Below are positions 7,125 to 18,217 of a stretch of DNA of 64,000 bases, piece after piece (within the stretch, counting starts at the first letter, position 1; each line of letters opens with the position of its first letter). The stretch comes from Rubripirellula lacrimiformis (GTDB lineage: Bacteria > Planctomycetota > Planctomycetia > Pirellulales > Pirellulaceae), in the NCBI RefSeq assembly GCF_007741535.1, contig NZ_CP036525.1:3782001-3846000 (forward strand), given 5' to 3'. The notes below the pieces were generated by a model that was not told the origin of the DNA, searched no databases, and was given only the letters and a program-made list of their open reading frames with translations. The position numbers and the translations under genes were made by a program.

Positions 7125-9176
7125 TCAGGCGCCAACGAGGCCGGCGTTGACTTGGGGCAAGAAATTGAAATCAGTTTTCTCTTGGGTGTCGTCCCAGCGG
7201 AGCCAGGTTTTCAGCAGTTCGGCTTCGGGACTGTCGGGCCAGTTGGCCATGATTTGGACGACATGTTCGCGTGCTTTGGCGGGGTCGACGATCGGCAGTT
7301 GAGCGTTTCCCCAATCCCCAGCATACAAGCCGGCCAGCATCCAATGTCCGCGCAATTGAGTCGCCAGCGGTTGGTCGTCGGCGGTCATCTTCAGGTATTG
7401 CTGAGCCGCTTTGTCGGGTTCGCGAGATTCCAGTAGATAATAATCGGCTTCGATTTCGGTGATCAAGCTTGGGTTGGCGATGGATTCACGGAACTGCATC
7501 GCACGCCCGAGAGAGGATCGCATTTGATCCATCCGTTTGGATGCTGCATCACGCTGGCCCGTTTGGAACAGCCGCGACGCTTGGTTGTAGGCGACGTTGG
7601 ACTGCAACCAGTGGGCGATCGCGTTCTTCTTGTCGGCATTGATTGCGTTTTGGCTAGCCAAGTCGGCCTCTTGCAACAGTTGCACCGAATCCTCGCTGCC
7701 CGATTCGTACTGCAGTGCCTGGTCCAGCGATTCGAGCGCACGCAGCAGGTGACTATTGGTGGCAGCGTCCTTGGACATGGGTGCGGTCAGCGCCGATTTT
7801 TGAGCCGTCATGCGGCTGACCAGCTGGGCCAACGCAACATCGTCAGGAGCTTGTGCAGAGGATGCCTTTACCAGTGCGTAGGCGACATCGCCACCGTTCT
7901 TGGCCAAGCGAATGGGGATGGCGTGTTGACCATTGTCGCGGTGATAGGTGGTGGTTTGGAACGTCGCTTGATCGGAGGCGAGTGACCCCCAGACCACGTA
8001 GTCGACACCCAGACGCGACGACAGACCGCGGATCGCTTGGGTGTCGCTAAGGCCTTCGGCGCGGAGCCGGCGAAGTTGGCTTTTGATGTCACGCGGGCTT
8101 GCCACTTGGACTCCCGCGACGCTAGCGAGTTGCGACCGCAGGGCCGTCGAGACCTGCACCGCTTGGTTGGACGCATCGAACGTCATCTGATTCAGTGGCA
8201 AGTGGGGCAAGACGGCGATGCGGACAGGATCCGAATGGGGCGATGCGGCAAGGTTGTCTCGTCGGACCGCGGCCAAATCGATCGCAGCAATCGGCTGGAT
8301 CGCTGCCAAAGCGACATCGGGCTGTTTACCCGCGTCGATCATCGCCGTGCGAATTTCGGGATAAGACATGTCCAGCATCAGCCCATCGGTACCCTGGGCC
8401 AAGGCGCCAAAGAAGGTGCGTGTTTGGTTGATGGCGGTGTCGTACGAACGCGACACATTCTGGTTGCTGGTACACAGCACACAATTGACACGAATGTTCT
8501 TGGACTTTGCCAAGGCAACCAACAACGGCGTGTCGAATCGCCGAAACGCTTTGTTCTTGGGGTCTTTGAATGCGGCCGCGTAGGGCGGAGCGTCACCGAA
8601 CATCAAGATCCATTTGGAAATCGATGCATCGTCGGACCATTCCAGTTCGGTGATCGCAGCGTGGATCCCCAGGTCGGGCAGTTCGTGAAAAAATGGAGCG
8701 CCGCTTTCGGGCGACAGTGCTTCGACAGCTTTCGCGATCAGTTCGTCATCGGCGGTAAACTGTTTGCTAGGGATGACGATTTCGCCCGACGGCGAACCCG
8801 CGTCGCGGTAGACGACGATTGCGGCGCGGACGTCGTTGTTTCGGTACCGTCGCAGGTCGGCCAACATTTGGTGGATCGATTGACGAACGCCCGCCAATTC
8901 GCTGGTCATGCTGTCTGTGCCGTCGACGACGATCGCGACCTCCAGTTCTTGATCGCCTTGGTCCGCCAGATCCAGGAAACTGCGTTGCAGCAATCCCATC
9001 GTTTTTCGCTTGGGGGCGCGAGCGGGCGAAAACAATGTCGACATCGCGGAACCGGCGGGCGATGTCGTTGGCGTCGTTGGATCGGGCGCGGTTTCGATGG
9101 TGGGCGAATCTTGGGCCGTCAACGCACTGGCGATCAGGCAACCTAGAAAGAGGCAGGGTACAAGATGTCGCGTCAT
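7125..9176 (-). CDS. Secreted VWA-domain protein with CsgG/FlgO-like middle and TPR-like tail
   Basis: The frame opens further upstream, but the ATG at 9176 follows GGAGC closely and starts a signal peptide (MTRHLVPCLFLGCLIASALTAQ), giving 683 residues. The VWA domain begins at LEVAIVVDGTDSMTSE, a D-x-T-x-S variant of the metal-ion-dependent adhesion site, and continues through ISKWILMFGDAPPY. The middle part (RIAVLPHLPLNQMTFDASNQAVQVSTALRSQL ... GVDYVVWGSL) looks like the lipoprotein-type CsgG/FlgO fold that senses or assembles envelope structures. The C-terminal part is helical with TPR-like repeats (LESLDQALQYESGSED, DKKNAIAHWLQSNVAYNQASRLF). It is divergent from the WD40-caspase gene, with about 140 bases between the starts. 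Function is unknown. Confidence 0.82.
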   Translation of the reverse strand: MTRHLVPCLFLGCLIASALTAQDSPTIETAPDPTTPTTSPAGSAMSTLFSPARAPKRKTMGLLQRSFLDLADQGDQELEVAIVVDGTDSMTSELAGVRQSIHQMLADLRRYRNNDVRAAIVVYRDAGSPSGEIVIPSKQFTADDELIAKAVEALSPESGAPFFHELPDLGIHAAITELEWSDDASISKWILMFGDAPPYAAAFKDPKNKAFRRFDTPLLVALAKSKNIRVNCVLCTSNQNVSRSYDTAINQTRTFFGALAQGTDGLMLDMSYPEIRTAMIDAGKQPDVALAAIQPIAAIDLAAVRRDNLAASPHSDPVRIAVLPHLPLNQMTFDASNQAVQVSTALRSQLASVAGVQVASPRDIKSQLRRLRAEGLSDTQAIRGLSSRLGVDYVVWGSLASDQATFQTTTYHRDNGQHAIPIRLAKNGGDVAYALVKASSAQAPDDVALAQLVSRMTAQKSALTAPMSKDAATNSHLLRALESLDQALQYESGSEDSVQLLQEADLASQNAINADKKNAIAHWLQSNVAYNQASRLFQTGQRDAASKRMDQMRSSLGRAMQFRESIANPSLITEIEADYYLLESREPDKAAQQYLKMTADDQPLATQLRGHWMLAGLYAGDWGNAQLPIVDPAKAREHVVQIMANWPDSPEAELLKTWLRWDDTQEKTDFNFLPQVNAGLVGA

Positions 9177-9318
9177 TCGAAAGCTCCGTCGAAATGGTCC
9201 AGCATGGCGTCCGCTGCTACGATACCATGAACCCAAGGGCGCTTGATGATTCAGTGAGGCAAGCGAGCGACTTTTCTGGTTCATTCGTTCGGTTTTGGCA
9301 GTGCATGTGACATTGGAA

Positions 9319-12300
9319 ATGAATTCAAACATCGCGACGGGATTGCGATCGGTGGTGGCGGGCTGCTTGGTGGCTGCTTGGTTGACGACGGGGGCGGTTC
9401 TATCGACCCACGCACAGACCCATCTGCCCGATGAATCCCAATTGCCCGGACAAGCGGGACCCGACCAGCCCAAGCCGCTTGATCCGTCCGGTTTGCCAAG
9501 CGAATCCGATCTGCCGGGTCAGGCGGATCCGTCGCAATTGCCGGGTGAAGATCGTTTGCCCCCTGAGTCGTCAGCCGACCAGCGGGCCGACGGTGGTGGT
9601 GAACCAGGAAACAATGAATTGGCTCCGATCGCGGGATCCGCCCCGCTTTTGCGATTGTCGTTCGACGGTCATACCGGCGTCATTCGTTCGATGGATTTGA
9701 GTGACGGTGGACGCACGTTGATCACCGCCGGTGAAGACAAGGAAGTTCATGTGTGGCGGCGGTCCGACATCGGCAGCAGCGGATGGATGCACCGGAGGAC
9801 GATTCGATGGCCTGTGACACGCGGGCCACGTGGATTGATTTATGCAGCGACCTTGAAGGGAGATCAGTTGGCGTTTGCCGGATATGGGGCGTCCGGTGGT
9901 GCGGGCGAAATCCGAGTGGTGGATGTGGCCAGCGGGGATCTGCAGCGAACTCTGTTTGACGATCAAACCGGACATCGATCGAACGTCGTTTCGGTGGGCT
10001 GGGCACCGGGGGATGCCGTGCGTTTGGTATCAACCGATGTGGAGGGCAAATTGATCCTGTGGCAGCCCGATACGACCACTGGGTTCTGGTTGCCCAAGGT
10101 GTTGGTCGCTGCGGACAGCCAGACTTATTCGGGACCTGTGGCGGCGGCATTGGCGGCGGCCGATCGACGCGCCTTCGTACCGACCACCTTCGTCGGCAAT
10201 GACTATGTGGTGGTTCCCCGCTATACCGGCCCCGGCGAAAACGGTTATGCGGGCTGGCAATTGCAGCGTGTGAATATGGTCACCGGGGCCTCGGATCTGT
10301 TGACGAACTTGGTCCATTTGAAACATGTGCGATCGATGTCCGCCACCGATGATGGTCGTCGATTGGCGTCCTGTGATTGGGCGGGAACGATCGGTGTGTG
10401 GACTTTCCGCGACGGGTCAATCGCATCGTTCGAATCGTTTCGACCGGATGCTGCGCCCAACTTCGTTCAGCTCAGCGATTCCGGGGACCAATTGTTTTTT
10501 GGTACCGACGCGGTGGGGGACGAAGGCGCCCAATTGCAAACATGGGACATCAGCAAAGGAAAGCCGACCTTGGTCAGCAGTCGCCGCGTGGACGGTTTGG
10601 TCCGAGCCGGTGTGATCGACGAATCCAGACGGGAGGTTCTGGTTTCGCAGGGCAACGAAGTGCACTGGTTTTCGTATGACACTGGTGGTGCCTTGGATGA
10701 TTCGCCGCCGAAGCGATTGAAGACTCCGGTCGATGTGGTTCGCCGGGTGGCGTTTGCAAAGGATGGTGATTCGTACCAGATTGCGATGGGGCACAGCAAA
10801 GGTGGCGAATTCGACGATGTGTTCGATTTGTCCGAGAGCAAACTGCGGGGCGGTGCGGACATCGACGCAGATGCTTTTGTTCCTGCCCAACGCTTGCCCA
10901 ACATGTGGCGAATTGGCGACCCCGAAAAAGAACCGTTTCAGTTCTTCGAATCGGATCAGGCACGCGGCACCCTGCCGCTGGTTCAACATTTGAACGGTTC
11001 GCCAACCGCGATCGCGACGATGCCCGGGTTGGTGATCGTGGGGACAGACCGCAACAACAACATCTATGCGTACCGAGCCGACGACGCCGATCCACCTGTG
11101 CTGGTCCGGCAGATGCGTGACCACAATGGCGCGGTCACTTCGCTGGGCACTTCGTCCGACGGGAAGTATTTGGTCAGCGCCGCCGAAGACGCGACGGTCT
11201 CGCTATGGAACCTTCAGGACATCGACACCGCCACCCCGATGGTCAATCGGTGGGGATGCGAGTTCGAATTGGAATCCGATGCGTTGATCGCTAGTGGAGT
11301 TCGCGAGGACGGTCCGCTGTACTTTCGCGGCGTTCGCGGTGGTGACGAATTGGTTTCGATCGGCTGGGTGAACCACGATGGAGAATTGTTTGCCGAATCG
11401 GACGTGGCTGCGATGCGTGATCGCTTGTTGGATCTGCCGTTCGACGTGATGGTCGAACTGAAGTTCAAACGTTTGCGATCAGCCGGTCCGCATTTCAACA
11501 GTTTGCCGGCTTGGCGGCCCATCGCGACGCTGTTTGTTGACCAAAATCGCGAATGGGCATGGTGGACGCCCGCCGGTTATTACGACGCGTCATTCAACGG
11601 GCACCAGAATTTTGGATGGCAGTTGAACCGTGGGCGTGACAACGAGGTAGAGTATTTTCGGGCTGCGCAGTTCAGAAAACAACTGGAACGCCCCGACATC
11701 ATGCGTCGATTGCTGGCGGCTGGCAGTCTGCCGGAGGCGATGCGGCAAACCGTCAGCCAGATCGGTCCCGCGGCTGGTCAAGGTGCGATCGTCAACCAAT
11801 ACGAAAGCAAGCCGACCATTCGACTGTTGAAGCCAGCGGCTGGCGAGAAGATCGTCGGGGACGAATTGGTTGTCGAAGCGTCGATCGATGTCCCACTGGG
11901 GGCCAGCTTGGTCAAGCCGAAGGCATTCGTCAGCGGAGTGCCAGCGATTAGCTGCGAATTGGTCCAAACCCCGATGATCGCAGCCGGATCGACCAGTGCA
12001 GCCGAGGCAGCCAACGCGGCGGGCAATCCGGCTGAGTCCGCCGATACCGATCAGTCCAACGCGGCGATCTATCGGTGGAAGTTTCGATTGCCACAGGATC
12101 GACAGTTGCAGTTAGAAATTCTGGCTGCGACGGAAGCCGAGTCGGTGGACCGTGTGCTGGTGGAATTCGATCATCAACCCAGTGACGTCTCCAGAGCGAA
12201 GCCCCGATTGCACGTGTTGGCGATCGGCGTGGGCAGCTATCGCGATCCACAGATCCAGTCGCTGGATTTTGCCGCCGGCGCCGCCGGTACCGTCGTGAAC

Positions 12301-13056
12301 TTGTTCCGTGAAAAGTCCGCGTTGCTGTACCAGACCAGTGCCGATCAATTGGTCGATACGGATGCGACGCGTCCGCTATGGCGTGTCTTCGCTCGCGATG
12401 CAGCGGACCGACTGCGTCCGGTGGTGTCACCGGACGACTTGGTGATCATGTATCTGTGCGGTCACGGGCTTCGAGATCGGCGGACGAACCAGTGGTACTT
12501 CGTGACCGCCGACGCCCGCTACAACGACTTGATGAATGATCGATACGATGACTGCATCGCGTTCAGTGACCTCGCGTCGTTGGCACAGTTGCCCTGTCGC
12601 AAACTGGCGATCCTGGACTCCTGCCACAGCGGTGCTGTGCAACCGCTGATGCGGACGGACGACCTGAAAAGTGCATTGCGATTCTTGCAGGACGATGTCG
12701 TGCTGACCCTGACCGCTAGTGAGGGTGACGAGGAAGCGGCGGAACAACGCGAATCAAGGATGGGACGGTTCACCGCGACGATGGTCGATGCGTTGGGCGG
12801 CAAAGCGGATCAAATGGACGAATCTTCGATCAACCGCGAGCCTGCAAATGGCGCAGCGCGTGCTGCACAGAGCGTTGACTCGCTTGGTCGTGATTCCACC
12901 GGAAACGGTGATGGAGTCATTTCGATCACAGAACTGGTCGACTATGTGTCACGCCGTGTGTCGCGAGAATCCGAAGCCGAGGGAATGCCACAGCACCCCA
13001 CAGCCAGCCCGGGTTACCTGCTGCGAACTCTGACTTTGCCGCTGACCACACGCTGA
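9319..13056 (+). CDS. Secreted WD40-repeat caspase-family (peptidase C14-like) protein
   Basis: A 1245-residue protein from the ATG at 9319, where the signal peptide MNSNIATGLRSVVAGCLVAAW begins; a TTG at 9295 is possible. A low-complexity linker repeating P-S-x-L-P-G-Q follows. Then comes a WD40 propeller with clear blades such as FDGHTGVIRSMDLSDGGRTL (ending VHVWRR) and DHNGAVTSLGTSSDGKYLVS (ending VSLWNL). A middle region with WAWWTPAGYYDASFNGHQN is typical of WD40-caspase proteins. The C-terminal caspase fold starts near residue 963 (LHVLAIGVGSYRDP), with catalytic His about 1049 in LCGHG and catalytic Cys about 1102 in LDSCHSG; both residues are present, so it is probably active. Near the end D-x-D-G-V-I-S-I-T-E resembles an EF-hand-like loop. 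Substrate unknown. It is divergent from the secreted VWA gene. Confidence 0.92.
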   Translation: MNSNIATGLRSVVAGCLVAAWLTTGAVLSTHAQTHLPDESQLPGQAGPDQPKPLDPSGLPSESDLPGQADPSQLPGEDRLPPESSADQRADGGGEPGNNELAPIAGSAPLLRLSFDGHTGVIRSMDLSDGGRTLITAGEDKEVHVWRRSDIGSSGWMHRRTIRWPVTRGPRGLIYAATLKGDQLAFAGYGASGGAGEIRVVDVASGDLQRTLFDDQTGHRSNVVSVGWAPGDAVRLVSTDVEGKLILWQPDTTTGFWLPKVLVAADSQTYSGPVAAALAAADRRAFVPTTFVGNDYVVVPRYTGPGENGYAGWQLQRVNMVTGASDLLTNLVHLKHVRSMSATDDGRRLASCDWAGTIGVWTFRDGSIASFESFRPDAAPNFVQLSDSGDQLFFGTDAVGDEGAQLQTWDISKGKPTLVSSRRVDGLVRAGVIDESRREVLVSQGNEVHWFSYDTGGALDDSPPKRLKTPVDVVRRVAFAKDGDSYQIAMGHSKGGEFDDVFDLSESKLRGGADIDADAFVPAQRLPNMWRIGDPEKEPFQFFESDQARGTLPLVQHLNGSPTAIATMPGLVIVGTDRNNNIYAYRADDADPPVLVRQMRDHNGAVTSLGTSSDGKYLVSAAEDATVSLWNLQDIDTATPMVNRWGCEFELESDALIASGVREDGPLYFRGVRGGDELVSIGWVNHDGELFAESDVAAMRDRLLDLPFDVMVELKFKRLRSAGPHFNSLPAWRPIATLFVDQNREWAWWTPAGYYDASFNGHQNFGWQLNRGRDNEVEYFRAAQFRKQLERPDIMRRLLAAGSLPEAMRQTVSQIGPAAGQGAIVNQYESKPTIRLLKPAAGEKIVGDELVVEASIDVPLGASLVKPKAFVSGVPAISCELVQTPMIAAGSTSAAEAANAAGNPAESADTDQSNAAIYRWKFRLPQDRQLQLEILAATEAESVDRVLVEFDHQPSDVSRAKPRLHVLAIGVGSYRDPQIQSLDFAAGAAGTVVNLFREKSALLYQTSADQLVDTDATRPLWRVFARDAADRLRPVVSPDDLVIMYLCGHGLRDRRTNQWYFVTADARYNDLMNDRYDDCIAFSDLASLAQLPCRKLAILDSCHSGAVQPLMRTDDLKSALRFLQDDVVLTLTASEGDEEAAEQRESRMGRFTATMVDALGGKADQMDESSINREPANGAARAAQSVDSLGRDSTGNGDGVISITELVDYVSRRVSRESEAEGMPQHPTASPGYLLRTLTLPLTTR

Positions 13057-13325
13057 CCGATCGCCGCCACTGGCATCGTTTCACTTTGGGTTTGTGGACG
13101 GGCGCTGCGGCGCCGTCCGCTGGCGTGCTGCTCGGGAATCTCCACCGCCAATCGCACGGGTGACTGGGCGTTAGGGGCGGGATGGGAGGTTTGCGTTCAG
13201 TTTTGCGATCAAGTAGATCGGTCTGGTGGTGTGGTTTGTAACTAGATTAACAAGGGGGGTGTGCCGATCAGATAGGGGGTAGCGGTTGTTTCGACAGGTC
13301 CGGTTAATTTGCAGGATGCGTAGTG

Positions 13326-15128
13326 ATGTTTCCATCGAAGTTCATTCGAGATTTGCCGAGTTCGGCAAAAAGAGCGTCGCTCGCGTCCCTATTGGCCTTG
13401 GCTTTTGGCCAGGTAGGTTTTGGCCAGGTCGTTGATTTAGCAGCCGAAACGCTGGACCGATCGGGACGCGTGATCGCAGAGGATCGTGACAGCCGTGTTC
13501 GCCGCACCGCGGTGGCTCGGATCAGCGACCAGTACCAATCGCAGGTCGTCCAATCGCCGGTCGTCCAAACGCAATCGCAGGTACCACAACCGACTCCGCT
13601 GCAGCCCGCACCGATGCAATCGATCGAGGGACAATCGATTCAGGGACAGGCACCATCGCCAGGTCAGCCGCAGCCGCTTTCCCAACCACAACCGCTGAAC
13701 CTGAATCCGGGGGCGCCGATCGATGATCTTTTGCCGCCGCAACCGCCGCCGATCAACAATCTGAACAACGCCAACATTTCGCCGCGACAGCAGGCGAGTG
13801 CCGGAGCCGTACGAAATTCATTTTCCTCGGCGCCGAATATGATGGGCGACTTCTACGGCGGAGCGTATTCGAACTTTGTTGGGTCGCAAACCGTTGGTTT
13901 CAGCCAGCATCTTCCGGGCGTCATCATCATGGGCGGCAGTGGCGACCCGCAAGCGATCCTCGCGTTCGAGGTTGGGTCCGATACTTTCGCCAATGACCTG
14001 TTCACCGGCGGGATGGGGATGGACGGATCGGGCGATAGTCTTGCCGACACGTTTTCATTGTTGGAACCGATTCCGCCCAGCGACGCCCCGACATCTCCGG
14101 GGGCTTCGTTTACCTATGACGGTGGTTCGGCGACCTACACCTTCGTTGCGTCGGGTGACACGCCCGTCGACGGGACGTTTACAAACGGCGACATGTGGTT
14201 GGTCGAATACAGTTATTCGTCAACGCTGAACGGAACCAGCACGAAGGTTCGTCCTGTGCCGGGCCCGGGCGTTGCGTCTCGCCGCGTCAAGCTGTCCGAA
14301 AACTTCAGCCCCGATGTTCGCGATCGGTTCTTTGCCAACTATAACTTTTTCAACGATGCCTTTGGCGGACTGGGCGATGTCAGTCGCTATGTGCTAGGGA
14401 TGGAACGAATCTTGGTCGACGACCTGGTGTCGGTCGAGTTTCGCTTGCCGATGGCGGGCACCTATTCCAGCAACCAAGATCTGGCCCAGGCCGAAGCAAG
14501 AGACTTCGAGTTTGGGAACTTCACGGTCATCAGTAAAGGCATTCTGCTGCGGAACGATCGCTTTATCTGGAGCGGCGGTTTGGGGATCAATGTTCCCACG
14601 GCTGACGACACCGTACTGCGACAAAACGGCGAAAAGCTTTTAGAGATTCGGAACCGGACGGTTCACCTTTTACCGTTCACGGGACTGTTCGTGCGGAAGA
14701 GTGCGGATACGACTTTCCAGGGTTACATCCAAGGTGACTTTGCAACCAATGGCGACCCGGTCTTTGGCAGTTTGACCGGCGGTGACCTGCCCAAACTGGG
14801 AACCTTTACCGATGCCAGTCTGGTGCACATTGATGTCGCCGGCAATCGCGTGCTATATCGCAACCGGTGTGCTCCACTGCGGCAGGTGATCGCCAACGCC
14901 GAGCTTCACTACACCGGCACGATGCAAGATTCCGACTCGGTCGGCAACGGAACACTGACGTACGAAAATCTGAAATCGAATTTCAATATCGTCAATGCAA
15001 CGGTCGGAGCCCACCTGTTGATTGGAGACAAGTTGGTGCTGTCGCCCGGCATCTCGGTGCCACTGCGAGACGGTCTGGACGAACAGTTCGACTACGAAGC
15101 AATGGTTCAGTTGAACTATCTGCGATAG
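13326..15128 (+). CDS. Probable outer-membrane beta-barrel protein, uncharacterised
   Basis: A 600-residue exported protein. The N-terminus (MFPSKFIRDLPSSAKRASLASLLALAFGQVGFG) is signal-like, followed by a Gln/Pro-rich spacer at about residues 70-150 (repeats of Q-S-Q-V-x-Q-P and Q-P-L). The second half alternates short polar and aromatic strands (FFANYNFFNDAFGG, SVEFRLPMAGTYSS, NDRFIWSGGLGINVPTAD, GAHLLIGDKLVLSPGISVP) and ends FDYEAMVQLNYLR, with the aromatic-rich last strand common in outer-membrane barrels. GCAGGA precedes the start; a GTG one codon earlier (13323) is equally possible. It lies 270 bases after the caspase gene on the same strand. I do not recognise a named family. Confidence 0.72.
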   Translation: MFPSKFIRDLPSSAKRASLASLLALAFGQVGFGQVVDLAAETLDRSGRVIAEDRDSRVRRTAVARISDQYQSQVVQSPVVQTQSQVPQPTPLQPAPMQSIEGQSIQGQAPSPGQPQPLSQPQPLNLNPGAPIDDLLPPQPPPINNLNNANISPRQQASAGAVRNSFSSAPNMMGDFYGGAYSNFVGSQTVGFSQHLPGVIIMGGSGDPQAILAFEVGSDTFANDLFTGGMGMDGSGDSLADTFSLLEPIPPSDAPTSPGASFTYDGGSATYTFVASGDTPVDGTFTNGDMWLVEYSYSSTLNGTSTKVRPVPGPGVASRRVKLSENFSPDVRDRFFANYNFFNDAFGGLGDVSRYVLGMERILVDDLVSVEFRLPMAGTYSSNQDLAQAEARDFEFGNFTVISKGILLRNDRFIWSGGLGINVPTADDTVLRQNGEKLLEIRNRTVHLLPFTGLFVRKSADTTFQGYIQGDFATNGDPVFGSLTGGDLPKLGTFTDASLVHIDVAGNRVLYRNRCAPLRQVIANAELHYTGTMQDSDSVGNGTLTYENLKSNFNIVNATVGAHLLIGDKLVLSPGISVPLRDGLDEQFDYEAMVQLNYLR

Positions 15129-15489
15129 CGACGACCGCCGAGTTCGACCGGAATTCATTTGCGGGCGGACACGAAACGCAAATCGCGTTTTGCAGGTGCG
15201 ACGTCGCCAATCCGAACGTCAACTCCGCTTCTTCCAAAAGCGCTATCGGCTTAGCAAAGTAGCAACGTAGGCCGGATCAAGGAGCGAAGCGACGCCGATC
15301 CGGCAATCACGCAGCACCGCCGGGCGTGACGGCCAGCGGCTGATTGTTCGGAGCCACCTTCGGCAATTCAAAAACCAGCGATAGCCCCGAATCCCAAACG
15401 TTTCCTACAAGTCAACGGTCAGACGCCAGCAAAGCTAGGCGACGAATCCAAGCCGACCAGTCACTAGCCGGTCAAAAACGGATGCGTGG

Positions 15490-15878
15490 GCTCCGTTCGT
15501 AGTACTGGCTTAGAACAGCCTCGGAGAGGCGAACGCACTCTGCCGTTGGCCTTGGCCAACGGTGCCTGCGGGCGACTCCATTCATTGGTCCTTCTCCGAT
15601 CGCCGCGAACCCCGGCGATCGGAGAAGGGCTAATGAGGCGCGGTCCATTGAAACAATCCGTTGGCCAAGGCCAACGGCATGAGGGCTGTCGCTGCTTCCG
15701 CAGCTGGTTTGCTGCTTGTGTTCATCCCACTGCATCGCCGATGGCTCGCCATACAGTAAAGAGCTTCTGCCCGGTCCGCGGCTAAGCTGGTCGCTGTCTT
15801 TAGCCGGAGGATTGGGGCCCAGGACCAGGGCTGATCGAGCCAAGGATATCCGGCTGAAGCCGGTACTACGAACGGAGC
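15490..15878. repeat. Palindrome-bounded module, copy 1
   Basis: Outer 22-bp arms at 15490-15511 and 15857-15878 match with one mismatch (GCTCCGTTCGTAGTACT and its complement). Inside are CCGTTGGCC-type palindromes and a stem made from TTCTCCGATCGCCG and CGGCGATCGGAGAA. Confidence 0.8.
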
Positions 15879-16267
15879 GGACGAACACGTTGAGGGTCAT
15901 CGATCGTCGTCTGCGACATGAATGATCGTGCGTGTGTTGAGCCGGGCTCCACCGCTTCATCTCGCTGCTCAACTACAAGGCCTGTGAGGACCGGTGCCAA
16001 TCATTGCAACGAAGGCGTTTGAACCACGAATCACACGAATGACACGAATTCAAACTACACCCAGGCTGGCTTATTCGTGTGATCTGTGTGATTCGTGGTT
16101 TGCGATTCTCAGACTTTCTTTAGGTACCAGCTGAGATCCGACAGGCTAAATGCCACTGGGGAACTGGCCTTCGTGTGAATGCGGCTATCAATTTGGCCAA
16201 TACCCACAAGTTACGAATCCACGTCGGTAACCGGCAAGCATCTAGCCGGTCACAAACGGATGCGTGG

Positions 16268-16654
16268 GCGCCGTTCATAGTACCGGTTTACAACAGCCTC
16301 GGAGAGGCGAAAGCCTTCTGCCGTTGGCCTTGGCCAACGGTGCCTGCGGGCGACTCCATTCATTGGTCCTTCTCCGATCGCCGCGGTTCGCGGCGATCGG
16401 AGAGGGAGGAATGCAGCGCGGTCCATTGAAACAATCCGTTGGCCAAGGCCAACGGCATGGGGCTGTCGCTGCTTCCGCAGCTGGTTTGCTGCTTGTGTTC
16501 ATCCCACTGCATCGCCGATGGCGCGCGCTACAGTAATGAGGTTTTGCCGCTCCGCGGCTATGCTGGTCGCTGTCTTTAGCCGGAGGATTGGGGCCCAGGA
16601 CCAGGGCTGATCGAGCCAAGGATATCCGGCTGAAGCCGGTACTACGAACGGAGC
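16268..16654. repeat. Palindrome-bounded module, copy 2
   Basis: Arms at 16268-16289 and 16633-16654. The left arm carries the variant GCGCCGTTCATAGTACC, so pairing with the right arm is weaker than in copy 1. The inner stem uses CGCGGTTCGCGG instead of the CGCGAACCCCGG variant. Confidence 0.78.
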
Positions 16655-17043
16655 GGACGAACACGTTGAGGGGCATCGATCGTCGTCTGCGACACGAATG
16701 ATCGTGCGTGTGTTGAGCCGGGCTCCACCGCTTCATCTCGCTGCTCAACTACAAGGCCTGTGAGGACCGGTGCCAATCATTGCAACGAAGGCGTTTGAAC
16801 CACGAATCACACGAATGACACGAATTCAAACTACACCCAGGCTGGCTTATTCGTGTGATCTGTGTTATTCGTGGTTTGCGATTCTCAGACTTTCTTTAGG
16901 TACCAGCTGAGATCCGACAGGCTAAATGCAACTGGGGAACTGGCCTTCGTGTGAATGCGGCTATCAATTTGGCCAATACCCACAAGTTACGAATCCACGT
17001 CGGTAACCGGCAAACATCTAGCCGGTCAAAAACGGATTCGTGG

Positions 17044-17431
17044 GCTCCGTTCGTAGTACCGGCTTACAACAGCCTCGGAGAGGCGAAAGCCTTCTGCCGT
17101 TGGCCTTGGCCAACGGTGCCTGCGGGCGACTCCATTCATTGGCCCTTCTCCGATCGCCGCGGTTCGCGGCGATCGGAGAGGGACCAATGAGGCGCGGTCC
17201 ATTGAAACAATGCCGTTGGCCAAGGCCAACGGCAGAGGGCTGTCGCTGCTTCCGCAGCTGGTTTGCTGCTTGTGTTCATCCCACTGCATCGCCGATGGCG
17301 CGCGCTACAGTAATGAGGTTTTGCCGCTCCGCGGCTATGCTGGTCGCTGTCTTTAGCCGGAGGATTGGGGCCCAGGACCAGGGCTGATCGAGCCAAGGAT
17401 ATCCGGCTGAAGCCGGTACTACGAACGGATT
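17044..17431. repeat. Palindrome-bounded module, copy 3
   Basis: Arms at 17044-17065 and 17410-17431. The left arm has the copy-1 form, while the right arm ends ACGGATT rather than ACGGAGC. Confidence 0.78.
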
Positions 17432-17819
17432 GGACGATCACGTTGAGGGGCATCGATCGTCGTCTGCGACATGAATGATCGTGCGTGTGTTGAGCCGGGC
17501 TCCACCGCTCCATGGCGGTGCTCGACTACAAGGCTTGTGTAGACGTGTGCCGATCATCGCAACGAAGGCGTTTGAACCACGAATCACACGAATGACACGA
17601 ATTCAAACTACACCCAGGCTGGTTTATTCGTGTGATCTGTGTGATTCGTGGTTTACGATTCTCAGACTTTCTTCAGGTACCAGCTGGGATCCGACAGGAT
17701 ACATGCCACTGGGGAACTGGCCTTCGTGTGAATGCAGCAAACAATTGGCCGTCACCCACAAGTGTCGGATCCAAATCGGTAACCGGTAAACATCCAGCCG
17801 GTCACAAACGGATGCGTGG

Positions 17820-18217
17820 GCGCCGTTCATAGTACCGGTTTACAACAGCCTCGGAGAGGCGAAAGCCTTCTGCCGTTGGCCTTGGCCAACGGTGCCTGCG
17901 GGCGACTCCATTCATTGGTCCCTCTCCGATCGCCGCGAACCCCGGCGATCGGAGAGGGAAAGAATGCAGCGCGGTCCATTGAAACAATCCGTTGGCCAAG
18001 GCCAACGGCATGAGGGCTGTCGCTGCTTCCGCAGCTGGTTTGCTGCTTGTGTTTTGTGTTCATCCCACTGCATCGCCGATGGCGCGTCCCACAGTAAAGA
18101 GCTTCTGCCCGGTCCGCGGCTATGCTGGTCGCTATTCTTTAGCCGGAGGATTGGGGCCTAGGATTGGGTCTGATCGAGCCAAGGATATCCGGCTGAAGCC
18201 GGTACTACGAACGGATT
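17820..18217. repeat. Palindrome-bounded module, copy 4
   Basis: Arms at 17820-17841 and 18196-18217. It combines the copy-2 left arm, the copy-1 inner stem variant and the copy-3 right arm. It is about 10 bases longer, partly through a duplicated TTGTGT near 18050. Confidence 0.78.

Noticed and set aside
15486-18161. Several 60-160 codon open frames in the tandem array on both strands
   Set aside because: They shift frame and strand between copies, have no ribosome-binding site and translate the palindromes.
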